A stretch of DNA of 64,000 nt from Gremmenia infestans. Taxonomy: Eukaryota; Ascomycota; Leotiomycetes; Helotiales; Hamatocanthoscyphaceae. The notes under the pieces were generated by a model. That model was given only the letters and a program-made list of their open reading frames with translations, was not told the DNA's origin and searched no databases. Position 1 is the stretch's first letter. Each line of letters begins with the position of its first letter. Position numbers and translations under genes: made by a program. The stretch spans positions 372,001 through 436,000 of the forward strand of contig JAFEVB010000023.1 of assembly GCA_032629725.1 (NCBI GenBank), in the 5' to 3' direction. Below are positions 1 through 10,533 of the stretch, piece after piece.

Positions 1-1534
1 GAGGCATATCGAGTATCTAGGAAAGCAGTGGCTGACAAAGCACTCAAATCATGGTTGGCCGAAACCAATTCTGATTTTGTTACCGATGAGCTTCCGACGG
101 TACGTAAATCGCATTCAAGTGATCTCGGGACGCAACGCTGACTGAACTTAGATTGCATTGTCGAGCAGTGGCGGCGGGGACAGGGCCATGCTGTCAGGTG
201 CGGGAGTAATCCAAGGGCTTGATGCACGAGATAGCAATGTCAGCACCAGCGGGCTCTTCCAAGCTCTAACCTATCATAGTGCACTCTCCGGAGGTGCTTG
301 GTTGTTGACATCGTTTGCTGGAAACAACTATCCTACCATTAGCTCTCTAGAGTCCAACCTCTGGGGACTGGCTATACAGGATAGTCTGCTAGATCCGGAA
401 CTTTTGGGGGCCTTGGTTGACTACCTTACAATCGCCGACGAGATAGGTTTAAAGGAAAGCGCAGGATATGAAACCACCCTGATTGACGTGTATGGCCGTC
501 TCCTGGGTTATCAACTCTACGACCAAGCGGATGGCGGCGCAGGACTCACTTTATCTTCAATCACCGGATTCTCTAATTTTGCTTCCCATGCTGTTCCTTA
601 CCCTATCATTACAGCTCTTGGAGCTAAAGTCTGGCTTGGAGAATGTGCTCCAGGTCCAAATGCGACAACGTATGAGTTCTCTCCTTTCGAGTTTGGTAGC
701 TGGGACAGCGATGTCAGCGCGTTCACTCAGACAAAATACCTCGGTACATCCATGAAAGGAGGGAAGCCAGTTTCATCATGCACGACCAACTATGACAATA
801 TTGGCTACATTGCCGGAACCTCCAGCGATGTTTTCGCCGCCGAACTCTGCACCGATGTTTCAGACTCGAGTTCCGAACTTGTCACGGCCATGGAGAAGAT
901 TCTTGTCGACGTTCACGAAATCGCAACATCTGACGAGTACGCGACCTACAGGAATCCGTTCTACGAATATCAATCTTCCACTCAGGTTCCAAATTCCGCA
1001 AACAACATTAGTGCCCAACAAAGCCTCAGCTTAGTTGATGGTGGTAATGCAATGCAAAACAATCCCATCTTTCCCCTTCTCCAGCCCGCCCGTAAGATCG
1101 ATGTTATCATCGTCAATGACAACTCAGCGGACACAAGCAACAATTGGCCAAACGGGTCCGAGATTTTGACTACCTACGTACAGTCTTTCAATCATAACCT
1201 GACACGCATGCCGTATATCCCGACTGTCGCTACGTTCATCGCTGAAGGCTTGAACACAAGAGCCACTTTCTTCGGCTGTAACGATTCCAGCAAAGTTACC
1301 ATTGTCTACCTTCCTAATGCCGATTTTACCTTCTCGAGCAACGTGTCAACTGCGCAACTCGCATACTCCAAGGCTGAGCAGGCTGAAATGATTGCTAATG
1401 GGGTTCAGATTGTGAGCCAAGGAGAGAAAGCGGGCTGGGGGACTTGTCTTGGATGTGCGTTGATGATGAAGACAAACCAGACTTTACCGGATGACTGCAC
1501 TGCTTGTTTTGCAGAATATTGCTATTATGAATAA
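1..1534 (+). CDS. Lysophospholipase / phospholipase B (5' partial)
   Basis: Fungal lysophospholipase of the cytosolic-PLA2-like catalytic family, expected to remove fatty acyl chains from (lyso)phospholipids, normally as a secreted or cell-surface glycoprotein. The gene enters from the left edge, so the signal peptide and N-terminus are missing. Exons 1-99 and 152-1534 are separated by a 52-base phase-0 intron; the join restores the conserved S-G-G-G-x-R-A-M arginine/oxyanion motif right after the intron. The nucleophile is the Ser of A-L-S-G-G-A-W (about residue 79 of the visible part) and the second catalytic residue the Asp of V-D-G-G (about residue 329). The C-terminus has the family's Cys-rich ending (C-T-A-C-F-A-E-Y-C) and no hydrophobic GPI-type tail, which suggests a soluble secreted form. 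Family assignment is firm; substrate is inferred. Confidence 0.9.
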
Positions 1535-2623
1535 CATGTACCAAGGTAGCGTTTTGTTTGGACCTTTATACATATTTATGTTTATAGCTACCTGCTTTCT
1601 TGCATGCCTTGGTCCGTGAAAATTAGATATCACATGCTAAGCTCTTCAGAGATAGTACTTCTTCGCATGCTTCGATTCTTTACGCCTCCGCACAGTCAGA
1701 TATTGAAAGTATTCAAAGTAAATTGTCAATTTTCAATTTTCATACTTGACCTATTATTAGCGGCGACATAAGTCAAGTGCTTCATTGCCACACGTCACGT
1801 GGCAAATGCAGATTCTTTCACATGGCATAGCACTCGAATAAAACGCTGCAGTTATCAGAATCACCGCTTTGAGACTGGAGAGCTTTTAAATGCGTAAAGA
1901 ATGCAAACTTTTAAAAGTGTACCTAGTCAAGCTGGGGAACATGTTGAGATTGATGTAGCGCTTTACGAGTATAGAATTCTTGGAAACATACTCCGTACGT
2001 ATGACAAATATGCTCATATGAGCAAAAATGCCTACTAACCGACTACATCTCGAACACTTTGAAGCTACAAGAAGTACAAGAAGTGTACATTCTGGAAGAA
2101 ACAGTGCAAATCGCAACGTTGAGACTCGAGGATGAAATCATGAAGCTCGGCGCCTGACTGACTATCCTGCTTCGATACAATTACTGCTCCACCTCTCCGC
2201 GCGCTCAACTCCGTGTCCAAGATTCCTCGATACCCAGACAGCTGAAGCCGAAATGGCAGAAGATATCGACGATGTTTGACAAGGAAAGCCGTCAAGTCAA
2301 GTGACTGACCTCTGCTATTGCCCCAGACGCAATGGGATTCGACCAAGATCTTACCCAAGGCCTCGTTGAGTCCAGCGGCGATATCAAGAAAAGCTGGGAG
2401 GGTTGGAGAGACGAAGAAATTACAACTAGAACCTGTACACCGCTGGCAAGGCTTCGAACGCAGCGAGATAGGAAAAGCTTCAAAAACACTTGTAGCCGAA
2501 GAAGAAACGGGGACAGATTGTAACCATAGTATGATGTAGGTAATGTGAAGATATGCAAATGTCTAAGACCAAAGTCCACCCAAAGCCCACCAAAAAGCCC
2601 ACCAAAAATCCAATCCAGTCTAA
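1535..2623. other. Intergenic region, no confident gene
   Basis: Downstream of the lysophospholipase and downstream of the RS-rich gene (convergent 3' ends). It is AT-rich up to about 2050. Between 2060 and 2520 short plus-strand frames look mildly protein-like (a 25-residue acidic amphipathic stretch ending near 2147, and a 63-codon frame at 2332-2523), but no splice model joins them and no family is recognised. They could be relic exons. Confidence 0.4.
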
Positions 2624-4094
2624 CTAACTATCCTTCAATCTCCCAAACATCGGCTCAATACTAACCCCACCCGTCTCATCATCAACAATCTTCCCCCTAT
2701 CCCACTCGCGCCCCTCCCCCTTCTTCGCCCACCTAACATCCTCCTCCCTCTTCTCCCCCCCTTTCTCCCACTTCCCAATCTCATCTTCCGTAAAGCCCGC
2801 CGCCCGTAGCCGATCCGCGCCTTGCTGTTTCCACTTCTGGCGATCGCGTAATGCTTCCAGGGCTTGGTCCCAGTCGTTCTCTTCGTCGACGTCGAGGTGG
2901 ACGTCGGCGGTTGGGTCATAGTCCGCTGAAAAGCGCGAGTCGATTCCGCTGGACAGGTGTGAGAAGGTGCCGCGGCCACGCGAGCGGACTGGGGGTGGTG
3001 GTGCGGGGCCAATGATTGATTCGAGGGGGTCGGAGTCGTAGTCTGTTTGTTCTTTTCTCTTGGTGGATAAGGGTGAATCCTTTTGGGGGCGGCGAGGTGA
3101 TCGTGAGCGTTTTCGAGACGATCCGTTCCCGTGTCGGGATTCCTTGTCTCGGTGCTCTCTTGGTGAGCGTGAACGTGATCTGTGTCGCCTTCTTTGCACC
3201 CTGTCCTTGGAAGTACTCCGGCTTCTATGTCTTCTATGACGGTGTCGGTGACTTCGAAATTCCTCCTCTTCTTCGCTATCAGCGTCTCGACTACGGTGCT
3301 TTCTCTTCGATGCCCCCTCGGCGCTGGTCTTTGGTTTTTCGTCTTCTTCTAGACTCTTATGCCATTGCCTTCTCTCGCTCTTTGAGCGTCTCTTGGAATC
3401 TTCTTCGTCACTTCCATCTTCCTGACTCGGGTGCCTTCGTTTCCGATATTCCTTGGAGTGACGCTTCTCCACCGCGTCCTCCTCACCTTCGTCCCCTATG
3501 CTCTGGACTTGAAGCCTGCCGTCGTCTCTGCGATTCCTCGTCAGCGCTACATCTTCTTCTCGACCCTCATCTCGAAACCGTCTGCTTCCTTGGCGACTCT
3601 TCTTGGGACTCGGCTCTTCATCTCCACCAGCACCATCGCTCCTACCCGTCCCTTCCTTCTCCCCACCCCTTGATCTCGGACGCTTAGCCCTCCTTCCCCC
3701 GTTTCCAAGAATGGCTGCTATATCCCCCAACTGCCTTTTCCTAATATCACCTCCCCCAACCCCTCTTGACTTCTCCCCACGGCGTTCAGCAGTCGCAAGA
3801 CTCTGGAGGCGAGCGCGGGACTCGGCGGCCTCTTTGGCTAGGAGAGCTTGGTTGTGATTCGTGGTGTCCTTGATGATGTTGGTGAGGAAACGAGTATTTG
3901 GTTTCGGTTTATTTGACGGAGGTCTGAAGTTATTAGCGTGTACATAACCTAGGCTCAACTATAGGAAGGGAGACATACTTGGAGGTAGTAAGATCGCCCT
4001 CGAACCCCATGCCCGAATACTTTAGGCTCCGCTTTGCCTCTTTATCCATAAGCTCAGCGAGGTACTCGTCCGTCAAAGCCTCCGAGTTAGACAT
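2624..4094 (-). CDS. RS-rich nuclear protein, putative pre-mRNA splicing factor
   Basis: Two exons (4094-3979, 3923-2624; 55-base intron with a GTATGT donor) give a 471-residue protein. The short N-terminal exon is followed by a conserved block with the motif K-P-P-S-N-K-P-K-P-N-T-R-F-L-T-N, then a K/E/R-rich middle, a strongly Arg-Ser-rich stretch around residues 260-320 (R-S-R-S-R-S-P-type runs), and a conserved C-terminal block beginning W-D-Q-A-L-E-A-L-R-D-R-Q and ending in a G-E-G-R-E-W-D-R-G-K motif. Fungal proteins with these two end blocks are commonly annotated as pre-mRNA-splicing factor 38B-like; the RS region supports a spliceosome or nuclear-speckle role, but no enzymatic domain is seen. 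The start was chosen because the 116-base first exon splices in frame. It is divergent from SOS7 over a 395-base gap. Confidence 0.85.
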
Positions 4095-4489
4095 GGTTGT
4101 CCTGAGTTCCTGACTTGTAAAAGTTCCTTCCGAGTCAGCTAGGAAGGGAAGGAACCTTCACGGTGGCCTGCACTTGTGAATCAAGTGGAAGGATTTATTT
4201 GACATCCCCGCCGCATTTGTTCCTGATTAGGTGGCGCTAAGGCGGTGAAGTGGCAGAATCTCAAGTAAACAAACCGCAAGGGCTCGCATTCTTGAATTCA
4301 GCATGACTTCATCAATCACAAAGTGCTTTAATCCAAACCTTACACATAGTCGAGAACCTGTAATCAATCTACGAATACACGTTCTGCCCACCTCCTTCTA
4401 CTCTCACGGGCCAAATATCGCGGGTGGAGCACCTTTCAACCCGACGCGATAACAGAACCCCTCACGATCAAACACATTTCTAAGTCACA
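4095..4489. promoter_or_regulatory. Divergent promoter region, RS-rich gene / SOS7
   Basis: A 395-base gap between two divergent start codons; it must hold both promoters. Pyrimidine-rich stretches occur near 4380-4470 just before the SOS7 start. No specific factor site is claimed. Confidence 0.6.
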
Positions 4490-5388
4490 ATGGGCCAATC
4501 ATTAGAAGAAATCCTCGACTCAGTCCTAGAACTCCAAAACGGTCATGAACTATCAATTATCAAACTAAGTGAGCCAGTCGCCGGTCCACTCAAGAAAAGT
4601 TCCGGCGAACGAACATCAGACGTATCCGCGGATGTTTTCGAGAACCCAACTCCAGCAAGTCTAGAAGCAGATTTGGCGCATTACAAGGTACGTTCATCTT
4701 CTATTGATATTTGCCGTAGCCAAAAACTAATTTATGGTCCCAGGAACTCTTTTCAAAACTCCGCTTCTCTTACCTCGAACAAGTCACAAAAGAGAAATTC
4801 ATACGCGCCATTGTCGGGGATCCCCCTCTCGTTGTCGAACACCAGGAAAATGTCGAGTTAGAGTCATCACTCGCTGTCTCGAAAACATCCCTCAAGGCCC
4901 AGAAGACTGAGGTCGCAGAGCTGGTTGCGGAATTGGAAAAGAGGGGTAGAGAGCTGTGTCGCAAGTACGAGAATGTTCAGCTGCAGACGACGCAATTACA
5001 GGACTTACCTGAAAATATAGAGGGGCTGCAGGCTAGTGTTGAGGAGCTGAAGGCAACACAGCAACCAGGGTCGAATCCGATCTTGAGCATGCCGCTGGAG
5101 AAGACGTTGGCGTTGGTAGAGGAGAGACAGAGGGAGAGGGCGGAGCTGGATAGACAGTTGGAGCAACTTCAGCTTCTAGTACCGAGAAAGACGAGGGAAT
5201 TGGAGAGGTTGAACGCGGAGTTGCAACCGTTGGAGGTAAAGAGACTTGGGAGTACGGCTTCGGCAAGAGAGGCTAAGAGGAGGAAGGAGGAGGCTTTGGG
5301 TGGTTTTGGGGATGATTTGGAGGAGCGTGGAAGATGGTGGAGAGGTGTAGAAGGGGGGTTGAAGGGCATGTTGGGTGATGAGGGTTAA
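4490..5388 (+). CDS. SOS7: Kinetochore protein Sos7
   Basis: Exons 4490-4687 and 4744-5388 (56-base phase-0 intron, GTACGT...CCCAG) give 280 residues. The sequence after the splice, with the motif F-S-Y-L-E-Q-V-T-K-E-K-F-I-R-A-I-V-G-D-P-P, is the diagnostic N-terminal block of fungal Sos7, the partner of the KNL1/Spc7 outer-kinetochore scaffold (counterpart of yeast Kre28 and metazoan Zwint). The rest is almost entirely predicted coiled coil: heptad-like E/L/K-rich stretches at about residues 105-185 and 200-250, then a Gly-rich tail. Length suits the family. It acts at the centromere-microtubule interface in mitosis. The 3' half is markedly G/A-rich on the coding strand compared with the C-rich 5' half. 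Confidence 0.85.
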
Positions 5389-5863
5389 TTTTTGTCGAGT
5401 AATTTGGGGGAATACCAGGAGGATTGGGCAGGCGTTCCGGTGATGCTTTGATGAGTATAATATGATGATGTTTGACGTATGTAGGATTCTGAAATACAAA
5501 GATCTTCGCAGCCTTCTTCGATAGACCATAACCTATCCATGCTTCCGTGTAGTTGAAGGACAGAAAAGCGGCATGATCTTATAATGTTCCAGGCGGAATG
5601 GGACATTAAAGGTCGATGACAGAAAGTGCGGATTTTTATATCCAATACAAAAGTGCCGCATGTGTGGTACAGAGATCTCAGAAATCGTCGAAATAAGAAT
5701 GTAGAAGTTATGTTCAAAATTCAGATATTGTCCTCAGATATACAAATCCGTACCTCCAACATTCTGCAACAACAAACATTACAATTCGAAGAAGGGGACC
5801 AATCTGTATAGGTATTTATTCAAGCGTTGAATTGCAACTACCAGATATTCGCAAAATCTCCAC

Positions 5864-5976
5864 TAATCGTGTCCCCCTGCCCTATGTGAGTGGTGGTCCA
5901 AGTATTCCCCCTAATCCCTCCGGGAGTGTCAGTGTTCAAAACGCCACACATAGCAAAACGCAACAGATGACTAAGC
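5864..5976 (+). repeat. Left arm of inverted repeat
   Basis: A 113-base arm, starting taatcgtgtcc and ending gactaagc. It pairs with 6101-6212. Just inside the arm the words agcaaaacgcaacag (end of the arm) and agcaaaacacaacag (in the centre) recur, a small secondary duplication. Confidence 0.9.
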
Positions 5977-6100
5977 GTATGAAAGCAAAACACAACAGCC
6001 CGCGCAACTTAGAGAATAACAGGCGTGATATAAGTCCTTAAGTGCTCCACTTTCCACTTGATTTCAGGGCAAGATCCAGCCACTTAGAGATTGGAGTCTA

Positions 6101-6212
6101 GCTTAGTCATCTGTTGCGTTTTGCTATGTGTGGCGTTTTGAACACTGACACTCCCGGAGGGATTAGGGGGAATACTTGGACCACCACTCACATAGGGCAG
6201 GGGACACGATTA
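6101..6212 (-). repeat. Right arm of inverted repeat
   Basis: A 112-base reverse complement of 5864-5976, one C shorter. Confidence 0.9.
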
Positions 6213-6774
6213 ATCATAGAGGCTTCGGAATTCCTCCAGTGTTTTACGGCCGGCTCAACAAACAGAAGAAGCCCCTCCCCTGGGGGGACAGAACATAAAG
6301 CGGCACACAATTTATATTGTATCAGGTAGTTTGGGACATTTGAAATCGATCAGAGGACGGTAAGTGCCGCTTTTTAATTCCAGCATAGGGAAGCACAACG
6401 AAGAACACAAAAGTCCGTTATGACAGTCCTTTTGGAAGGCCGTAAAACACTGTAGGAGATGAAGTCAAGCATACAGTCGTTATTGAAAGCCCGGCCCCGA
6501 CTTGCATTAGTGTTACAGTCACGTGGAGTGGGTCTCAAATCGCTTAGCACTAGCGGCGCCGCACGCAAATCGACTTTCCAGAAAATTGAAGCTTTCGCGA
6601 GAAGAGACAACGACAAATTCGACAACCCCGCCAAAAACGAGGTACGATTCCCTGATTCCCCGATTCCTAGGTCCTTGGATCTGTTGATCTCCCGGTCGTC
6701 TGCTGGCAGCACGAAGCATAGCCTTGTAACTTGACTTGAGTGCTGACAATCAACTTCACAGTTCCTAGCCCAAG

Positions 6775-7294
6775 ATGAGTACGACTTTCGACCCAGGATT
6801 GATCATAACTTAAGACTGACACCTTCACAGCGAAAGGTACGAGTTCGTTTGGTAAACGTCACAACAAGACGCACACTCTGTGCCGTCGATGCGGTCAGTA
6901 CATTCGATTCCGTGGAGCGTCTCGAGCGAGGTTGATGGAGGAATTTGAGAATGAAAGCGGACGGAAAGCTGACATGGGAACCATCAGGTCGACGATCCCT
7001 CCACATCCAAAAGCATACCTGCTCCTCCTGCGGATACCCGGCTGCTAAGATTCGGCAATGTACGTTGTACCCAAGTCAATCCACTGGAAACCATTCGAGA
7101 TGGCAAGGCGCGCGACAGGAGGGACAATTTGGCTAACATGATATTCAGACAACTGGGGCGAGAAGGCAAAGCGTAGAAAGACAACTGGTACCGGTCGCAT
7201 GCGTCACATGAAGGGCGTTCCTCGCAGATTCAAGAACGGCTTCCAGACTGGTGCACCAAAGGATTCGAGGGGACCAGCCACCAAGGCCGAGTAA
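6775..7294 (+). CDS. RPL37: 60S ribosomal protein L37 (eL37)
   Basis: Four exons (6775-6778, 6831-6893, 6988-7059, 7149-7294) encode a 94-residue protein beginning M-T-K-G-T-S-S-F-G-K-R-H-N-K. The first exon carries only the start codon plus one base, a common layout for fungal ribosomal protein genes. The four zinc-binding cysteines are at 19, 22, 34 and 37, as the eL37 family requires, and the basic C-terminal region is intact. Introns are GT-AG of 52, 94 and 89 bases. The product is a structural component of the large subunit, bound to 25S/5.8S rRNA. It is convergent with ELP6, with 277 bases between stop codons. Confidence 0.97.
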
Positions 7295-7571
7295 AGGAAT
7301 GCATTTGGGGAGTTGGTTGACGAACTGGGAAATGGCTACGGATTGCTCTTGATGTCTTGAGGGCTACGGTCGCGATAGCAAATACCATCAGTTTGCGCCA
7401 TGAAATGTACAATTGCAGGGTGATATTTCGAGGCTCGAGCTTATGTGGTCTCTGGCTAGTAATCTAGCAATACAGCTGGCCATCTCTCAAGTTTGCGCTC
7501 ATGATACTAGGTCAAATTCTACTACCAAGGGCGTCTGTTGTCTATGGTTTTCCACAAATGTTGTTTTCATT

Positions 7572-8515
7572 TCATTGGCCTCTTTCGAATACCCGAACAC
7601 CACCATCACCGCCCACAAAATACAGCAGTTCCCTTTCCTCAATCATCCGCTGGATGTCTCGATTATCCTCTATCAATTGGTCTCCAACAGTTATCCTAAC
7701 AACCCCACTAACATCTCTTGCCGTGCCAGTATCTAGCAGCCTCAACCCCATAGTGAAATCCGCTTGATGTGCCACACTCAACAAGAATGCAGCGTGATCT
7801 TTTTCCAGAGGTGTCTGCTGAGCTGACACTAAAGGGAAATCCGCAGAGAGCGTAGTAACAGTTGAATGAACCTCCTATTCCCAATATCAGTGAACATGCA
7901 AACTATCTTGAGCACTACAACCATACCTCGCGGAAACCCATCAACATGTCCCCCAAGCCCACAGCACCAATATGCTCACCTCCTGCTGCTAGCAGAAGAT
8001 CCAATTGATCAACAACCAGCAGAATCTTCCCCCCATCTCCTTTCAGATTTCGGATAGACCCCAATATCTCTCCCGAGGCATGTTCCAGAGCCGGATTGCT
8101 AAGAACCTTCTCCCCAGTCTTTCCCACAACCGCTTTCTGCATCTCAGGAACGAAAAGCCCACTTAAGCCATCCACAAATTTGAACCTGTTCTTCGCAGCC
8201 AGCTTCTCCAGATCAAGACCCTAGTGAATATCAGCTACGTATTCCTCGAAACCAAATTCCAACGCTCCAAGGTAAAAGTAAGATAAACTTGCGTACCAAA
8301 CGCTTAGCCCCCTCTTTCCAAAAGGTCAAGTCTCTCATAAAGCTCACGAAGACCACTTTCGTATCTTCATCTCCGGGACTGGCCAAGGCGCTATGCAAGA
8401 ATCGCAGGACAAGCCAGTTTGTGCTAGCGCCTAGGACGCTGGTTAGGAGGATAAGGGAAGCTTCAGGCGGGAGGGCAAGGTAGGGCTCTAAGATAGGAGG
8501 GACTTTAGATGCCAT
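7572..8515 (-). CDS. ELP6: Elongator complex subunit 6
   Basis: Exons 8515-8297, 8220-7927 and 7874-7572, all joined in phase 0, give 271 residues, the usual Elp6 size. The N-terminus has the fungal Elp6 signature P-P-E-A-S-L-I-L-L-T-S-V-L-G-A-S-T-N-W-L-V; further on are a RecA-like Walker-B-type strand (K-I-L-L-V-V-D-Q-L-D-L-L-L) and the H-S-T-V-T-T-L-S-A-D block. Elp4-Elp5-Elp6 form a RecA-fold hexameric ring that serves the Elongator complex in wobble-uridine tRNA modification in the cytoplasm. The third-exon acceptor could also lie 3 bases downstream, which would remove one Glu. It is divergent from the DHCR24-like gene. Confidence 0.88.
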
Positions 8516-8901
8516 TTTCTGGGGATTTACCTGGGAGAGGTAGAGAAGATAGCAAGCAGTTTTTCAAGACAGGTTTGATGTCACGTGAGTATATTTTTCC
8601 GCCATCACCTGACTAAGTTTGCTCTTACGCCCTTATCCTCTCTTGTGAATTGAGCTTCCCTATAGGTAAGTATTTGCTGCTTCTGTTTGTCGCTTCGTCC
8701 TGTGTTTGGTGTCTAAAGAGATCAAATGTCCTCTTCCTACTCTCTTGTAATACACACTTGTCGGAACGCTCGGAACCTAGCTTCTTGTTATTATGAGCTT
8801 ATCAGCTTGTTCCACAGCCTCTCTGAGGTTTCTTTCTTGAATCGCCAGTTTTTTGTGTTTCATCCCTGCCAGTAGCCCTGTATTTCTATAACCCAATCAG
8901 T
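8516..8901. promoter_or_regulatory. Divergent promoter region, ELP6 / DHCR24-like gene
   Basis: A 386-base gap between divergent starts. It contains a TCACGTGA palindrome near 8580 (an E-box-like site for bHLH factors, by sequence only) and pyrimidine-rich tracts at 8620-8720. Confidence 0.5.
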
Positions 8902-10533
8902 ATGGATTCTCACGACAAAGCGGTAGCACGTATCGCCTCCAGCGTGAAGGTCTTTTCTGCTCGGAAGGAGCCATTTCGAAGTAAGATGATCGAATCCCCA
9001 GGCATTTTCTCTAAAGTACTGGAAGAGACTCAAACACGCCTTGACAAGAAGTTCCCGCATTTGCTGGATTCATATGTCAATACCTGAGCTAATTTCCTGG
9101 CAGTCTATCATGGTTCAACGAACAGTACTCGCAAGTCCCAATATGAGCGGGAGCGGATGGTCGATACGTCAGGACTAAACCACATCCTGCGTGTCGACAC
9201 CGAAAAGAAAACAGTGATAGCTGAGCCGAATGTCCCAATGGACGCCTTGGTCAAAGCAACCTTGCAGCACGGTCTCCTTCCTCCCGTTGTAATGGAGTTT
9301 CCTGGCATAACTGTTGGAGGAGGGTTTTCTGGGACTGCGGGAGAGAGCAGCTCCTTTCGGTACGGGTTTTTCGACCGGATTGTCAACTGGATCGAGATGG
9401 TGATCGGCGACGGCAAAGTTATCAGGGCTTCAAAAACAGAAAATTCCGATTTGTTCTTCGGTGCTGCTTCCTCTTTCGGAACTTTGGGAGTCACCACTCT
9501 TCTGGAACTCCAGTTGATTGAGGCAAAGTCATATGTCAAGTTGACTTATTTTCCGGTTTCCGGCATCTCCGAAGCTCAAAATGTGATACAAGAGGCTGCG
9601 AAAGATCATTTGAATGATTATCTTGACGGTATGATGTTTGCTAAGGACCGCGGCGTGATCTGCGTAGGTCGTTTGACAAACGATGTTTCTGGTGGTAAAG
9701 TACAAGGCTTCACACGAAGATCTGACCCTTGGTTTTATCTCCACGTCGGGCGAATGATGAAAAATCGAAGTCTCCCGATTGTAGAAACAGTTCCAATCGT
9801 TGACTACCTCTTTCGCTACGATCGTGGAGCGTTTTGGGTCGCAGCATACGCATACACGTATTTCATCACACCTTTCAACCGGATCACACGCTGGATCCTG
9901 GACTATTTCATGCACACGCGCGTAATGTATCTCGCACTGCACAAAAGCGGTCTCGCCTCTCAATACATCGTTCAAGACGTCGCCATCCCTTACTCAAACG
10001 CCCAAGAATTCATGCAGTACCTGGAGACAGAGTTCAGACACTACCCAATCTGGCTGTGTCCACTCAAACAAAGTGGAAAAGAGATCGCCTCAACCCATAG
10101 CTTACAGGTCGAAAAAACTAACCGCAAGATGCCAGAAATGATGCTCAACTTTGGCGTCTGGGGACCAGGACCTAAACGCCGCGACGAATTCGTATGGTGG
10201 AATCGTGCTTTTGAGCGGAAAGTCCACGAGCTTGGAGGTCAGAAGTGGTTATATGCTCAAGCATATTATACGGAGGAGGAATTTAATGATATATATAATC
10301 GGGAGGATTACGATGCTTTGAGGGAGAAGTATCATGCTAGCTACCTTCCTACGGTGTATGACAAAGTCAAAGTTGACATTGCAAAGGAAGAACAAGCTGT
10401 TAAAGAATCTTGGGCGGCGTGGCTGGTTATGCTGTTCTGGAGTCTTTGGCCGCTGTCGGGTTTGTATGGTTTGTATAAGGCTGTCAGGGGCGGTGATTAT
10501 CTTTTACCAAAGGCGTCGAAGAAAACGAGGTGA
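8902..10533 (+). CDS. DHCR24-like FAD-binding oxidoreductase
   Basis: Exons 8902-8980 and 9104-10533 (123-base intron, GTAAGA...GGCAG) give 502 residues. The first 230 residues form a PCMH-type FAD domain: a G-S-T-N-S-T-R motif, then V-D-T-S-G-L-N-H-I-L-R-V-D, the E-F-P-G-I-T-V-G-G-G-F-S-G-T-A-G-E-S-S flavin loop and the A-A-S-S-F-G-T-L-G-V block. This order and spacing match Delta(24)-sterol reductase (DHCR24/DWARF1) rather than sugar or lignin oxidases. A hydrophobic segment near the C-terminus (W-A-A-W-L-V-M-L-F-W-S-L-W) may anchor it to the ER. Ergosterol synthesis does not use a DHCR24 step (Erg6 methylates C24, Erg4 reduces C24(28)), so the native substrate is uncertain. Family call is firm, reaction inferred. 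Confidence 0.85.

Larger units (their letters stand above)
5864..6212. mobile_element. TA-flanked foldback / MITE-like element
   Basis: Bases 5864-5976 and 6101-6212 are reverse complements of each other over 112-113 positions and differ only by one C in a run of Cs near the outer end. The arms surround a 124-base centre (5977-6100) without an open frame of note. The outermost bases on both sides are TA, so the unit can be read as a 345-base element (5866-6210) flanked by a duplicated TA, the target preferred by Tc1/mariner-type transposases. It has no transposase and would be non-autonomous. Near identity of the arms suggests recent arrival or ongoing correction. An alternative reading is a simple palindromic duplication. 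Confidence 0.7.
5389..6774. other. Intergenic region carrying a foldback element
   Basis: A gap of 1.4 kb between SOS7 and RPL37. It holds the inverted-repeat element at 5864-6212 (listed separately). From 6400 to 6774 lies the presumed RPL37 upstream region, with an open plus-strand frame at 6459-6734 that is probably fortuitous. Nothing else is recognised. Confidence 0.6.

Noticed and set aside
2332..2523. Plus-strand 63-codon frame with charged, helical composition
   Set aside because: No family resemblance, no splice partner and no clear start context; kept only as a note on the intergenic stretch.
6459..6734. 91-codon frame upstream of RPL37 that looks like a mitochondrial presequence at its start
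   Set aside because: It lies directly in the RPL37 upstream region, ends without homology, and its basic start is easily produced by chance.
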